Assembly (NCBI GenBank): GCA_039621445.1
Contig: CP154956.1
Span: 91,793,934-91,857,933 of the forward strand
Direction: 5' to 3'
Origin: Euglena gracilis
Lineage: Eukaryota > Euglenida > Euglenophyceae > Euglenales
Length of the DNA: 64,000 nt
Shown here: positions 52,601 to 64,000 of the stretch, piece after piece
Layout of the letters: the number at the start of each line of letters is the position of its first letter
How positions within the stretch are numbered: position 1 is the first letter of the stretch
Position numbers and translations under genes: made by a program
Notes under the pieces: model-generated
Database searches by the model: none
What the model was told of the DNA's origin: nothing
What the model saw: the letters and a program-made list of their open reading frames with translations, nothing else

Positions 52601-53100
52601 ATTTAAAAAAAAACCCGATACAACATGTTTTCCAATAGGAATGCCCCAAAATGCCCCCTCCCCCCAATGGCCCAGAGAGCCTCTTCTTTATCAAATCAAA
52701 GATATAAATTAAATAATTATAAATTATGAATGTGCAAAATAAGGATGGCTCTAAATTCATATATGAGGACATTGATTGGACCTCGAGGTTAAAATAGGTG
52801 CAAATGAATGAATGATTTGGTGGGAAAAAGCTCATGATGCCAAACATTCATTCAAGGCTAGCCGAACCAAAATTGTGAGGCAAAGAGATATGCAATGGTG
52901 AAGTGAAAGAATATTGCTCACAACAACATCTCATATCCATGTGGAACAAGGGACCTATGATGTCCATTCTCTTCCTCCTCTTTTCCTGCAATGGAATCAG
53001 ACCGGTTCCATTTATCTTAACTTAAGATTCCATTCAACGGTTAACATTCATTAACGGATCCATCTATCTTATCTTTATCTTAAGGTTCCGTTCATTGGAC
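46630..53100. other. Long non-coding stretch, probable intron of the cyclase gene
   Basis: Many short ORFs and no recognised domain. 47880-48120 (plus: TMQIAETNFAWKPGITLDVL) and 50400-50600 look exon-like by composition only. It contains MITE-B at 50840-51147 and short (TTA)n at 51475. Confidence 0.4.
50840..51147. mobile_element. MITE-B: 308-bp hAT-like element
   Basis: The left end CATGCTTGTGCTTA matches the complement of the right end (CAGGCTTGTGCTTA) with one mismatch. The 8-bp target duplication is GTCCCAAA at 50832-50839 and 51148-51155. The centre has GGCGCCTTCGGCGCC, a palindrome, and long C/G runs. About 95% similar to MITE-C at 54.6 kb. No transposase. Confidence 0.9.
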
Positions 53101-53162
53101 AGGGAGGAGAGAGGGTTTCAGCGGTAATTCCTTTTTTAACAGAGAGGCGTGGCAAGGCACAC

Positions 53163-53293
53163 TTCTTGGTGGCGTGGGTGAGAGACTTCAAATCCGGTAT
53201 GTGCATGAGTTCCACGGGGATCAGCATATGAGCAAACTTCACCTTCTCCTCCATGGCAGAGTCAGCATGCAGCTCCCTCTGCCGTCTTCCATC
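53163..53293 (-). CDS. Candidate cyclase exon (C-terminal part of catalytic domain)
   Basis: The minus frame after TTGTTAG reads DGRRQRELHADSAMEEKVK then FAHMLIPVELMHIPDLKSL. The (F/Y)..R/H..PVEL.H.P pattern fits the block after the ILIT strand of class III cyclases (usually R--D-V--KG). Start in phase 0, as is the donor side of the exon at 53798. The donor is unresolved; GTGTGC at 53162 is one option. Too short to stand out as an ORF, hence easily missed. Confidence 0.5.
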
Positions 53294-53797
53294 CTAACAA
53301 TCCTCCACTGGTGGGCTATGGAATGTCCAAAATTGGATGGTCATTCTTGAGAATCAAAAAAAAGTCATTCTTTTTTCATGACGGGTATATGAGAAAATTC
53401 TGTTACCATGGGTAGAAAACCCTGTGAATGCAAAAACATCTAGCGCTGTTTTTCTGCTGCTGTTGTTCATGTTTTCTTCCTGAACCCTGTGGCCACGGGT
53501 ACTCCAACTTGTGAACTGTTGAACCTTTGTTAACATTAACACAACAGTTGACATTACTGGGTTGCTCGACTCTGAGAACCTGAGGTGGTTTCTGGTGTAT
53601 GGACTTTTTGCATTAAATGAACACAGCCACTCGATCCCTCCAAAAAAGCTTGCAACACAAAAAATGTTATTTGGACCACACAAAATTCAAGCACACGTGC
53701 GCAGGCACATGCACACCATACACCCCACCGTCATGTTTTGAAAGCTTGCTTCTCGACTGTTACTTTGAGCAATGAAAAAATTGGTGGAACTGGAAAC

Positions 53798-53899
53798 TCC
53801 CTCCAGCAAAGGGGTCTGGGTGATGAGAATGGTCCCACTTCCAAAGCGAGGCATGTGTGACAGAATGGAAGCCAGCTTCATCGGACTGCCCACGGTGAC
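53798..53899 (-). CDS. Cyclase exon: VTVG / ILIT block
   Basis: Acceptor TTTTTCTTCCAG directly before 53899. The codons then give VTVGSPMKLASILSHMP and GTILITQTPLLEG, matching the class III cyclase pattern (T-v-G--vN-A--L------ILit). It joins the exon at 59808-59933 in phase 0. GA|GTTTCC at 53797 is a possible donor and is weak; the frame stays open further. Confidence 0.65.
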
Positions 53900-54248
53900 C
53901 TGGAAGAAAAATCCAGATAAACAGAAATGCACATCCCTTGATGCCCATGAACTCTCCAAAAGCACAACTGTCCCAGGAAAAGATAAAAAAAAATGCAAAA
54001 TAAAACTGAAGAAAATTTAAAAAAAAATTGCTTAAATAAAAACCTGACGACCCTCCGGGAAGCAATGCAAATCCAGGGAAGCACATGGAATAATGGCCGA
54101 GGGAGAGAGAGTCTCAATGACAGGTGGGAGAGCGAAAATCGGGTTGGTCAGTGTCGTTGGCAGCAGAAGATTCGGCTGCCTCGAGAGCAAGAAACATCAC
54201 ACGCGTGCATTTGTGCGCGCATCTTCCTGTGTCTGAAAATATAATACA

Positions 54249-54293
54249 GATGAAGAAAAAGAGCTGTTGCGAGCAACGCTCTTTTTCTTCATC
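54249..54293. repeat. Long perfect hairpin, copy 1
   Basis: Arms GATGAAGAAAAAGAGC and its exact complement (54278-54293), with an inner GTTG/CAAC stem and a 4-base loop. Confidence 0.85.
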
Positions 54294-54583
54294 TATCAGG
54301 CAGGGCATCTCAAAGGGGGGGAAAAAGAGGAAAAATAATAACTAACTTAATAAAAACCAGAGAGGGCCGAGTTTTTAATTATTACGTTTTTGTTTCTTAC
54401 CAAGACAGTATGTTGAAAAATGGTCAAAATGGTGTGTGTGTGTGTGTGTGTCCCAGGAAAAGGTAAAAAAAAACATGCAAAATAAAACCGAAAAAATTAA
54501 AAAAAAAACTTGCTTGAATAAAAACCTGACGACCCTCCGGGAGTCTCAGTGACAGGTGGGAAAGGGAAAATCGGGTTGGTCAG

Positions 54584-54894
54584 CATGCTTGTGCTTACCG
54601 ACCCGGGGGGGGGGGAGGGGGGGGGGGGCTATTGGGTGCCTGCACCTAGCAGGCACACCCCCCGGGCCCCGGGGGGATAGGGGTCTGGGCCGAACCCAGA
54701 AAATCTTCATTGAAAATGGCCTTTTCCGGGCCCCCGGCGCCTTCGGCACCGGGGTCGGAGGGGGGTGCCTGTTAGGGGCAGGCACCCCCCAAAACCCTAC
54801 CCCCCCCCCCGGGGGGGTCGGATCGGGTGCTATGGGGTGCCTGCCCCCAGCACCCCCCCCCCGTGGGGTAGGCACCCGATTAAGCACAAGCCTG
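54584..54894. mobile_element. MITE-C: 311-bp hAT-like element with visible empty site
   Basis: Same ends and body as MITE-B. The 8-bp target duplication is TTGGTCAG at 54576-54583 and 54895-54902. In the first duplication copy the uninterrupted site is present (TTGGTCAG once, at 54143-54150), which proves the element boundaries. Confidence 0.95.
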
Positions 54895-54999
54895 TTGGTC
54901 AGTGTTGTTGGCAGCAGAAGATTCAGCTGCCTCGAGGGCAAGAAACATCACACGCGTGCATTTGTGCGCACATCTTCCTGTGTCTGAAAATATAATACA

Positions 55000-55044
55000 G
55001 ATGAAGAAAAAGAGCCATTGCGAGCAACGCTCTTTTTCTTCATC
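55000..55044. repeat. Long hairpin, copy 2
   Basis: Same 16-bp perfect arms (55000-55015 and 55029-55044) as copy 1. The loop differs by two bases. Confidence 0.85.
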
Positions 55045-55213
55045 TATCAGGCAGGGCATCTCAAAGGGAAAAAAGAGAGGAAAAAATAATAACCAACTTA
55101 ATAAAAACCAGAGAGGGCCGAGTTTTTAATTATTACGTTTTTGTTTCTTACCAAGACAATATATTGAAAAATGGTCAAAATGGTGTGTGTATGTGTCTGT
55201 GTGTGTGTGTGTG

Positions 55214-57634
55214 CATGAGGCCAAAACCTGCAAGCAGGCTTCTTTTTGGCGCGGAAGGCCCCCTACTCCCGCAGGGGGGGGGAAGTGGGTGCTTTCTGCC
55301 TTTTCTCTTATTCGTTTTTCTCAGTGAGTTTTTCAAGACCCCTCCACCTTGCCCACCCCTGGGGGGTGGGTCGCGCAGGTTGGCCTGGGGGTGAATGGAC
55401 AACCACCTGCTCAAACAAGGACCCTGTGTGCAAACCTGGAGTTGAAAGGGCTAATTGAATCTTTCCTTGACCTGGATCCTGGATTCCAGGATATTGTGCA
55501 GACGTCCTGCGCACAATTTATTATTCAGTTGTTTTTTTGCAACGTTTCCCTTCCCGTAACGCTTCAATTTAAGCTCTAGACAAAAAATCAATTTCTGGTG
55601 GAGATGGCATTTGAACTTTCTTTGCATACCCACCCACGCGTGGGGGGGGGTACAATGCAGCAAGTCCAAGTTCGGCGAGCGTAAATTTGTGGGAAGCTCT
55701 CCCTCAAAAATGGAATCCTGCCTCTTTGGTGGCCTGGAGGAGCCTCTGCAGAGGCTCTGTGGAGGCTTTGCGAAAGCTCTGAAAAAAAAAGTTTCTGGGT
55801 GGCCAATTTTGAAGGCTCAAATGACGTTCTGCGGAGGCTTTTCTTTTTTGCGAGGCTTCAGGTTACCAGCAATGAATGCTCAGACTTTCTCAGAGATGAT
55901 TTTTCAATCTTCTCTCTCGCGAAACATTCGAACCAACGGTAGCTCAAAGACTTGCCTAACCAGGGTAAATAAGGCGGGCTCGCTCGGTGTCTTTGGCGCC
56001 TTGCTCAGAATGCCCCGGTGTTTTGATCCCAAAATGGCGGCCCTCCTGTACAGGCAAATATCACAACGCTCAGTAGGAAAGACTCAACTGAGACTCCGAG
56101 GAGCAGCCAGTTACCTGGGGTCCCCCCAGGAAACCAATATTGTTACCACCCACAGTATGCTTCTTTGGTGATGGTCACAAAAAGTCATAATTTGTCGTTG
56201 TTTGGGGAGATGACCAAATGTATGTGCTGCCATGTTGTCAAGTATCCCATGTAATGAAAATTTTCCAGCAGTAAAAAAATCAAGGCTGACCTGGAGTCCA
56301 CCCTCCCCACTGATGTCCGAGTCGACAATTTTTGGTCCTTCTGCAAATAAAAGAGCAGGAAAAAGCTTCCAAAAGCTATCAATCTTGCATCGAGCGGTGG
56401 GGGGGGGGGGCGTGAACTGGCTTGGATCTCCATGGTTGTGGCTGCAGTCACAACAAATGGACCCCAGGTGTCGCATGCCAAGCAAGTTCAAGGGGGGACG
56501 TTGAAAGAATCAATCGATTCAACACCCATTCCACCAGCACATGGCGATGCAAGAGTTCTATTAAAATTTGAATTTATTCATTTTTTCCATTTTTCGAAAA
56601 AATAATTTCATGGATGTTTTTTTCAGGTTTTGGTCTTCAGCACTTGAGAAGAACAAACACTCTGGGATATTTGAACAATCTCAAACGTAAAAAAAAAAAT
56701 TAAGCTCTGGAAAAAAACATCAGTCGTGAAGAAAGACAAAAAAATTGCTATCTGATATTCGGGGGGAGGGAGGTCCGCAGCCCACTCCACCTTGACCCCC
56801 AGGAGGGGGGAGATGGGACCCCCGCCACCAACCTCAAAAGGAAGGGCTTCCCATCAGGGGATTTCTTAATGACCACAGGGGAGGGTTCCAGCCTGCCGGC
56901 TGGAGAAAGGTGCGGGCTGAAAAAGCTGATGTTTGGACCCCCGGACCCAGCTGGTAACCCCCGCCCAAAAAAGAACAGGCAAAAGGCACAAATGCAACTG
57001 GGTTGGATTTTTTCAGCCAAATTTTTCAGATGAAAAAGTGGGTGACCTCCGGCTTCAGAAATTCTTTGCTTTCCATACATCTGCCTCTTCGAGGGCCAAT
57101 TGGCTGCCAAATAGCAACCCCTTCTCATGAGTCAAACAAACGAAGAAGAAAATTCAACAGAAACATAATATAAATCACAAGAATTGATGAAGTTGGGTGA
57201 GGAAAAAGAGCATTAATTGTGGGAAGCAATCTGAGACTCCAAAAAAAGCACCTGGGTGGTCTGATGAAGATTTTTTGGGTCAATTTTTGAACTGGAAAAC
57301 TATGCGGGATAATGCGGATTATGCTGTCAAAAATGTTCACCCCTGTAAAATGCTCAATCATAATTTCTACGGAGAAAAGACTTGAGAAAATGCTTGTAGA
57401 ATCCCATCAATGAGCGCATGTTTTGCCACCATGTGCTCATTGATGGATCATTATTGATGTGACCAAGGGATGATCACAAAGTGCTCCTTTTGGTCATTAG
57501 AAGTTATAAAAGGAACCCCCAAAAAATTCCATTGTGTTTTCATCATCGCCATTGCTAATTTTGCACCTGTCAAGATTTTATTCAAAGGAGTGGCTGCAAT
57601 CCAACCAGAGTGCCGGTACACATATGTGTGTATC
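55214..57634. other. Intron-like stretch, no assigned gene
   Basis: The ORFs at 55611-56171 (plus, 186 aa), 56111-56491 (minus, 126 aa) and 56748-57128 (minus, 126 aa) are open but unrecognised. By position they fall inside the presumed cyclase intron 53900-59807. Confidence 0.35.
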
Positions 57635-57962
57635 TATGCATGCATGCATGCATGTATGTATGTATGTACGTATGCATGCATGCATGCATGCATGCATGCA
57701 TGTATGTATGTATGTATGTACGCATGTATGTATGTACGTATGTATGTATGTACGTATGTATGTATGTACGTATGTACGTATGTATGTATGTATGTATGTA
57801 TGTGTGTATGTATGTATGTACGTACGTACGTACGTACGTACGTACGTACGTACGTATGTATGTATGTATGTATGTATGTATGTATGTATGTATGTATGTA
57901 TGTATGTATGTATGTATGTATGTATGCATGCATGCATGCATGCATGCATGCATGTATGTATA
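57635..57962. repeat. Compound self-complementary tetranucleotide array (TGCA/TGTA/TACG)n
   Basis: 328 bp of TGCA, TGTA and ACGT units with purine/pyrimidine alternation throughout. (TGCA)n and (ACGT)n blocks are fully palindromic. Six-frame translations up to 180 aa are artefacts. Confidence 0.95.
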
Positions 57963-58097
57963 TACCTAACTTAGGCCTAAAAAACCTTACTTTAACCCTA
58001 CTCTTTCAATAACCCTGTGAACCCCTGGGTACACAAGTGGCTACATGCAAATTAATTATTTGGCTTTGTTGTGTTTTGAGCACTTATGTATGGCTTG

Positions 58098-58099
<2 letters not shown>

Positions 58100-58179
<80 letters not shown>

Positions 58180-58180
58180 T
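58100..58180. repeat. (ATT)27 microsatellite
   Basis: 81 bp of perfect ATT trinucleotide. The poly-Leu, poly-Tyr and poly-Ile frames here are artefacts. Confidence 0.95.
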
Positions 58181-58189
58181 GTGGTGTTT

Positions 58190-59933
<1,744 letters not shown>

Positions 59934-60059
59934 CTGCCACACAGCTGATTTACCCTCCACCCCCTCCCTGTGGAATTTTTTAGTGAGGACAAAGCCAGGA
60001 CGCAACTTCAGGAAGGCCTGCGAATCAGATAAATCAGATAGGAGGGCCCAAAAACAACA

Positions 60060-61220
60060 AAATCCCATAGCTGGCGACCTGTCGGTGTGACAATTTATGG
60101 TGGGAGCAGGGAATCAATTTAAATTGGCTGCCAAAATAATGCCCCTTAAGCACAAACACCCTTCGGAATCATCTGAAATAAAACAGAACACCCTGGTTAA
60201 ATAGTTCCCTGCGAACCTTGTCAATTGCAACACAGCAGGGAATTCCCCCCACTTTCCCAATTTCCTACACTGATGGTCCACACCAGGGACCAGCAGGGAC
60301 TAGAATACTTTCCCAAGCAAAAAACCCACTCTGGCACGACCATTTTTTGTCGGACATGCTGACAAATCCCCAATAAAGACCAACAGCAATTCCGGCAATT
60401 CTTCCGTTGGAAAAAAGGTTGTAACAAAATATTTTCCTAATGGCAGAACCAACAAATTCTTGTGCCTTGGAGTTGAGGAAATATTGGAAAAGGAACACAA
60501 ACAGCTTGAACGGAGATCAAGGCATTATACATGCAGTGACACAGTGTGAAAGCCTTTGGAGAAGAAAATATGGATTCCATGTCATTTGATTTGGTATCGA
60601 AGGAAAAATGGATGTGATGGGGGAATATGGACAGTGATCAATAATTGATGGGGCCAAAAACAGAAAGATCTCCACCAATTTGGCACCTGCCAAGTGAACC
60701 TCCAAGTGATTCCGGCATTTAGAGGCTTCATATCTCAGCGTGGGGGTGGGGGTTGACGCTTCCTCGAAGTTGACGCTTCCTCGAATTTGTTTATTGTGTT
60801 TTCTGTTGTTCTTTTCTGTGGCCCTGATTTGTTCCGCATGTTTTTTTTGAGGAGTGACTTCACCTTCCTGGTGCCCAGAGGCATTAGGTCCTGTTGCCCA
60901 ATTTGGGTCACAAATAAGTTTTATTTTCTTCAGAGCTCACCCATATTATAATCACCATCCTCTAAAAAAAAATGGGGCAGCCATTCGCGCAACCAAATTT
61001 GATATTTTGTTCTGGCACCTGTGTGATTGACAGAAATGAAATGGCACAAAAAAAAGCTGGAATGATTGTCAAATGCAGAGAGGAGCTGTGCATTGCACAA
61101 TTTTTTGCAGCTTCTTTCTCTGAAGTCACATGAAAAATCTCACATTTTTTTTGTGCTGAAATACTGAGTTTTTTTTTTGAATCTTTTGAGCATCGTTGTA
61201 CTCCTCCCCCAGTTTAGAAT
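60060..61220. other. Probable cyclase intron
   Basis: Minus ORFs at 60221-60500 include a hydrophobic, membrane-like stretch (GRIAGIAVGLYWGFV), but I cannot place it in the cyclase. No mobile element recognised. Confidence 0.35.
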
Positions 61221-61399
61221 TACAGAGAAAGAAGAACGGTACGGGGCGTGTCAGGGCCAACGTTGGTCAGAAGAAGTAAGGCGGCCAGCTCGCCCAAGGC
61301 GGCCGCCATTGCAGCCCCGGCACTGTCACTGCAGGGGATGTGGGCGTTGAACGTCACGAAGACCTGGTCCCCGAGGACACAATCCACGTTACCCCGCTC
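61220..61399 (-). CDS. Cyclase exon: metal-binding LGDQV block
   Basis: Acceptor CACCTTTGCAG before 61399. Encodes ERGNVDCVLGDQVFVTFNAH and IPCSDSAGAAMAAALGEL. G-x-VD-x-hhGD-x-hhxxFNA then an A-x-AAL helix is the second metal-binding strand of class III cyclases, with the catalytic Asp in LGD. The frame stays open to TAA at 61220; the real donor is probably inside (phase-0 GT at 61261). Product: conversion of ATP or GTP to cyclic nucleotide, if functional. Confidence 0.65.
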   Translation of the reverse strand, partial: ERGNVDCVLGDQVFVTFNAHIPCSDSAGAAMAAALGELAALLLLTNVGPDTPRTVLLSL

Positions 61400-61587
61400 C
61401 TGCAAAGGTGGGGGGGTGCAGAGGCCAGAAGTGGGTTCCCGCTGGGGACAAAGGCAGCAGCAACAACGAACTATTGGGGAAAGGAACAGAGAAGTAAGAA
61501 AAGCAAAGAAGGAGGGAGTTGGGTGTTTCGTCTTCTTCAAACCCGACTGACTTGCTGCTGCTGTACATACAAAATTCGGAGAAATAC

Positions 61588-61653
61588 CTGAGAAGCTGCT
61601 TCGTGAACAAGGGCGACATAATCGTTGAAGAGGTTTCTGGCAGCAGGCTCCAA
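61588..61653 (-). CDS. Cyclase exon: N-terminal helix before LGD
   Basis: Encodes LEPAARNLFNDYVALVHEAA and SQ, joined in phase 0 to the next exon by a good donor CAG|GTATTT (61587) and a 188-bp intron. An in-frame stop just upstream forces a splice acceptor; TTTGTAG at 61654 fits. The first cyclase motif (FaDi-gfT) should lie further upstream and was not found in this window. Confidence 0.6.
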
Positions 61654-61659
61654 CTACAA

Positions 61660-64000
61660 ACTTCATTTGTGCTGCAGTCCATATTCACTAAAAAAAAATC
61701 TGACACCTGTTGCAACGTCCATTCTAAGAAGCAAAAAAAAACCTACCCACCCACTGGGGAACAAATTTGGGAATCGAGTTGGACAAAACTTGCACGTATT
61801 ACCCAAAACATATGCTAACTGACACCACTTAATGAATCCAAGAATGCGAAAAAAAATATCGGACTGCTCAAAACATTTCCAGAGTCGAAGTTCATTTCTC
61901 CAAAAGGATGTTGGAAAAAGCCCCAAATGAACCCCAACGATAAAAACTGCACCTGAAGGGTGACGTTAATTCCAAACAAAATGTGTGTATTCAATATAAA
62001 TAATAAAAAAAATAATGGCACCTTTGGAAAACGGCTTTCTGCGTTGAAAGTAAGGTATACAAACCGCCCCAGACTCAACTCCAACTCAAATGCCACGACT
62101 TAAGCTAGAGAAAATACCCCAATCCCCCGCCCTGGGAGACGGCTTCAGCCATGTTGGTGACTACAGAGGCAGGGGCCACTTCCTATAAGGACCTGTTGGC
62201 AAGTGTGGCATCAGAGGCAAACTTCCTGGGCTATGCGGGTGTTGGCCTGACCACCAACCCCCCCCCAAAAAACTGGCAAAATGTTTCTTTAACCAAAAAG
62301 GCAAAACCACAAATTCCCCACAATGTTTAAAAAAGCGGGTCATCACGATGTTCACTGTGCAATTTCTGGGCAATTCCGCAAAAAAAAAAGGCTCAGGGTA
62401 CTTGACCGCTTGGGACGGTCAAGCTGACAGGTGCAGAGGTGGAAGCCAACTGGATTTGACCTGACCCCCCCCCAAAATGACAAATTTATAACTTGTCATG
62501 ATATATTTCCCAGGACAAACCCAGGGATTCACCCTTGTCAATTGGTAATTAATGGAACCCGTATCAATTCGTAATTGGCAAATTGTCTATAATCATGGTT
62601 GTTATTGTTATGGTGGTTGGTTTTCCGCAGTTGCGAAAACGCTTGTCTTTTGACTGGGCAATCCATCCCCCAAAAAATGCTGATATACTGGAGAAAAAGA
62701 CAATTTGAGTGCACTGGAGCATCTGAATTTACCAAATGCCATGATCGCAAGGAGCACAGGAGTATGGCATTATGCATCCAATGCTGGTGCTGGTACACTG
62801 ACATATGAGACTCCCTCCCTCTCTCAGGCAAAAGATCTTATCGGCCACTCCGACCTGGACCCTGCAGTTATCTGTAGTTTATCTGGTTTATCTGTAGTTA
62901 TCGGGTTTCCATAGTTGAACATAGTTATCCGCAGTTAAATGGTGAAGGATAAAAATTCAAATCCCTGCTACCTCATGTAAAATATAAATTCTCAAAAAAT
63001 GATCAAAATGGAAAACGTTTGTGGCCATATTAGGCCGATTTTTGTTTCAAAGGAAAAGAACATTTGTGTGGTCAATTTGCCAGAGGTGGAGGCCAAAAAA
63101 ATAATGCGGATGTGGCCAAATTGGTGAGGACCGGACTAGCGGCCAGGTTCTTGGGGGGGGGGGGATCGAGACCATGAATCATTCCTGCCTGACTTCCACT
63201 GTCGCCAAACTATGCAGCAGCCTGGCTAGTGATCGTCTCATTGTTTGAACGCAGCATCAAGCACCAGCCAACCTTGTGGCTGATTTCATTGATTCTAACA
63301 ACGGTCACGACACCCAGATGCCCAGACATATTTGTGTGATTGTGTAATCCAGGCGTAATTATACCCCCGCCCCGGAGGCTTGCATTGTCTCCTGAGGGGC
63401 CCGAGAGGGCTCAAAAGAAAAACAGATAACTAAGCTTTGGGCATATAAATGAAGAAAAATCAGAGATTGATTCCTCTTCCTGACTTTTTTGATCCACCAC
63501 TTCAATTATGGGCCGAGCAAGAGCAATGGCGTCCCCATTGGGTGCTCAGGCTTGAGTGGGCTGTCGGGCTTCTCTGGGTGAACAGCATCTGCCCCCCCCC
63601 CCCCCAAGAAGGATGTGGGTTATGAAGCCAAAGCTGACTCGGTCGCAAAAACAGCAGCAGCAGAGAAATGTTTACAATATTTATTGCACGGCAACATTTT
63701 ACAACTATATCAGCAAAAACAACACAATAATATTGAAACTTTACATTTATATTTATAATGTGAAACACGTGCACATACTCACATACAAGCATGCCTGCTT
63801 CCCTGCTCGGTCGATCATCCCCCCAAAACACTGCGAGCTGCCCTCTTGTCTTGCACCCTGAGCAAAAGAACCCTTTTGGATTTTGGACCGAAACCAGGGA
63901 CTACTTTTTTAACCAAATATCTTTAAATACCTGAAAAACAACATTCTAGCAGGTTTTTCTCCAACACAAAAATGAATAGCAAAATCTCAGAAGAATGACT
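61660..64000. other. Region upstream of the cyclase exons; weak exon candidates only
   Basis: A plus-strand frame at 62127-62232 (WETASAMLVTTEAGATSYKD then LLASVASEANFLGYAGVG) is coding-like, and so is 62705-62910. The rest is AT-rich with short homopolymers. I do not assign a gene. Confidence 0.3.

Larger units (their letters stand above)
53972..55213 (+). repeat. Tandem segmental duplication (about 480-bp unit, two copies)
   Basis: Copy 1 at 53972-54450 and copy 2 at 54451-55213 share order and about 93-95% sequence, each ending in a (GT)n tract. Copy 2 lacks about 45 bp present in copy 1 (54058-54108) and carries MITE-C (54584-54894), which copy 1 lacks. Confidence 0.85.

Noticed and set aside
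54546-54987. ORFs of 131-143 aa on both strands across 54.6-54.9 kb
   Set aside because: They are translations of the MITE-C body. The same frames appear over MITE-B at 50.8-51.1 kb.
56111-57128. Two minus ORFs as further cyclase exons
   Set aside because: The exons on either side (59808 and 53899) join directly in frame across a conserved motif, leaving no room for coding between them.
57470-58012. ORFs up to 180 aa over the tetranucleotide array, both strands
   Set aside because: Translation of a stop-free 4-bp repeat, open in many frames on both strands.

Overview
This is nuclear DNA from a repeat-rich eukaryote. The signs are spliced coding segments, LTR, LINE and DIRS-type retroelements, MITEs, long di-, tri- and tetranucleotide microsatellites, and an absence of tightly packed operon-like genes. 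I cannot name the species. An alga or other protist with an expanded genome is my inference, from chromoviruses and DIRS elements together with a class III nucleotidyl cyclase gene, and it is not proven.

Layout. 1-6 kb: a decayed LINE whose ORF begins with a 2A-like peptide (GDVEANPGP) and ends in a frameshifted reverse transcriptase. It is split by a 3.0-kb LTR element (E1), which is itself split by a second LTR element (E2). 6-8 kb: a nearly intact Pro/Gln-rich ORF of unknown function. 8-14 kb: minus-strand Ty3/gypsy remnants, including a chromovirus pol with a clear C-terminal chromodomain. 14.9-39.4 kb: several copies of one DIRS-like family (Gly/His/Gln-rich ORF1, RT, RNase H, tyrosine recombinase, complex terminal repeats) on both strands. 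These are interrupted by SINE-like repeats, by a 1.6-kb LTR element (E3) and by a 7.3-kb LTR element (E4) with 1.3-kb LTRs. E4 has a primer-binding site close to the initiator-tRNA type and encodes an unusual membrane-anchored, Pro/Gln-repeat protein instead of a recognisable pol.

39.4-64 kb: lower-density sequence with microsatellites, short non-autonomous hAT-like elements (8-bp target duplications), a tandem segmental duplication, and six minus-strand segments (46.0-61.7 kb) that together look like the catalytic part and C-terminus of a class III adenylate/guanylate cyclase with introns up to about 7 kb. One of its 5' splice sites is the first GT of a 132-bp (GT)n microsatellite.

Most long ORFs in the window are retroelement coding remnants or read-through of simple repeats. 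The nesting gives a relative chronology: E2 into E1 into the LINE, E3 and E4 into DIRS copies, SINEs into a DIRS copy, and MITEs into minisatellite or duplicated DNA.
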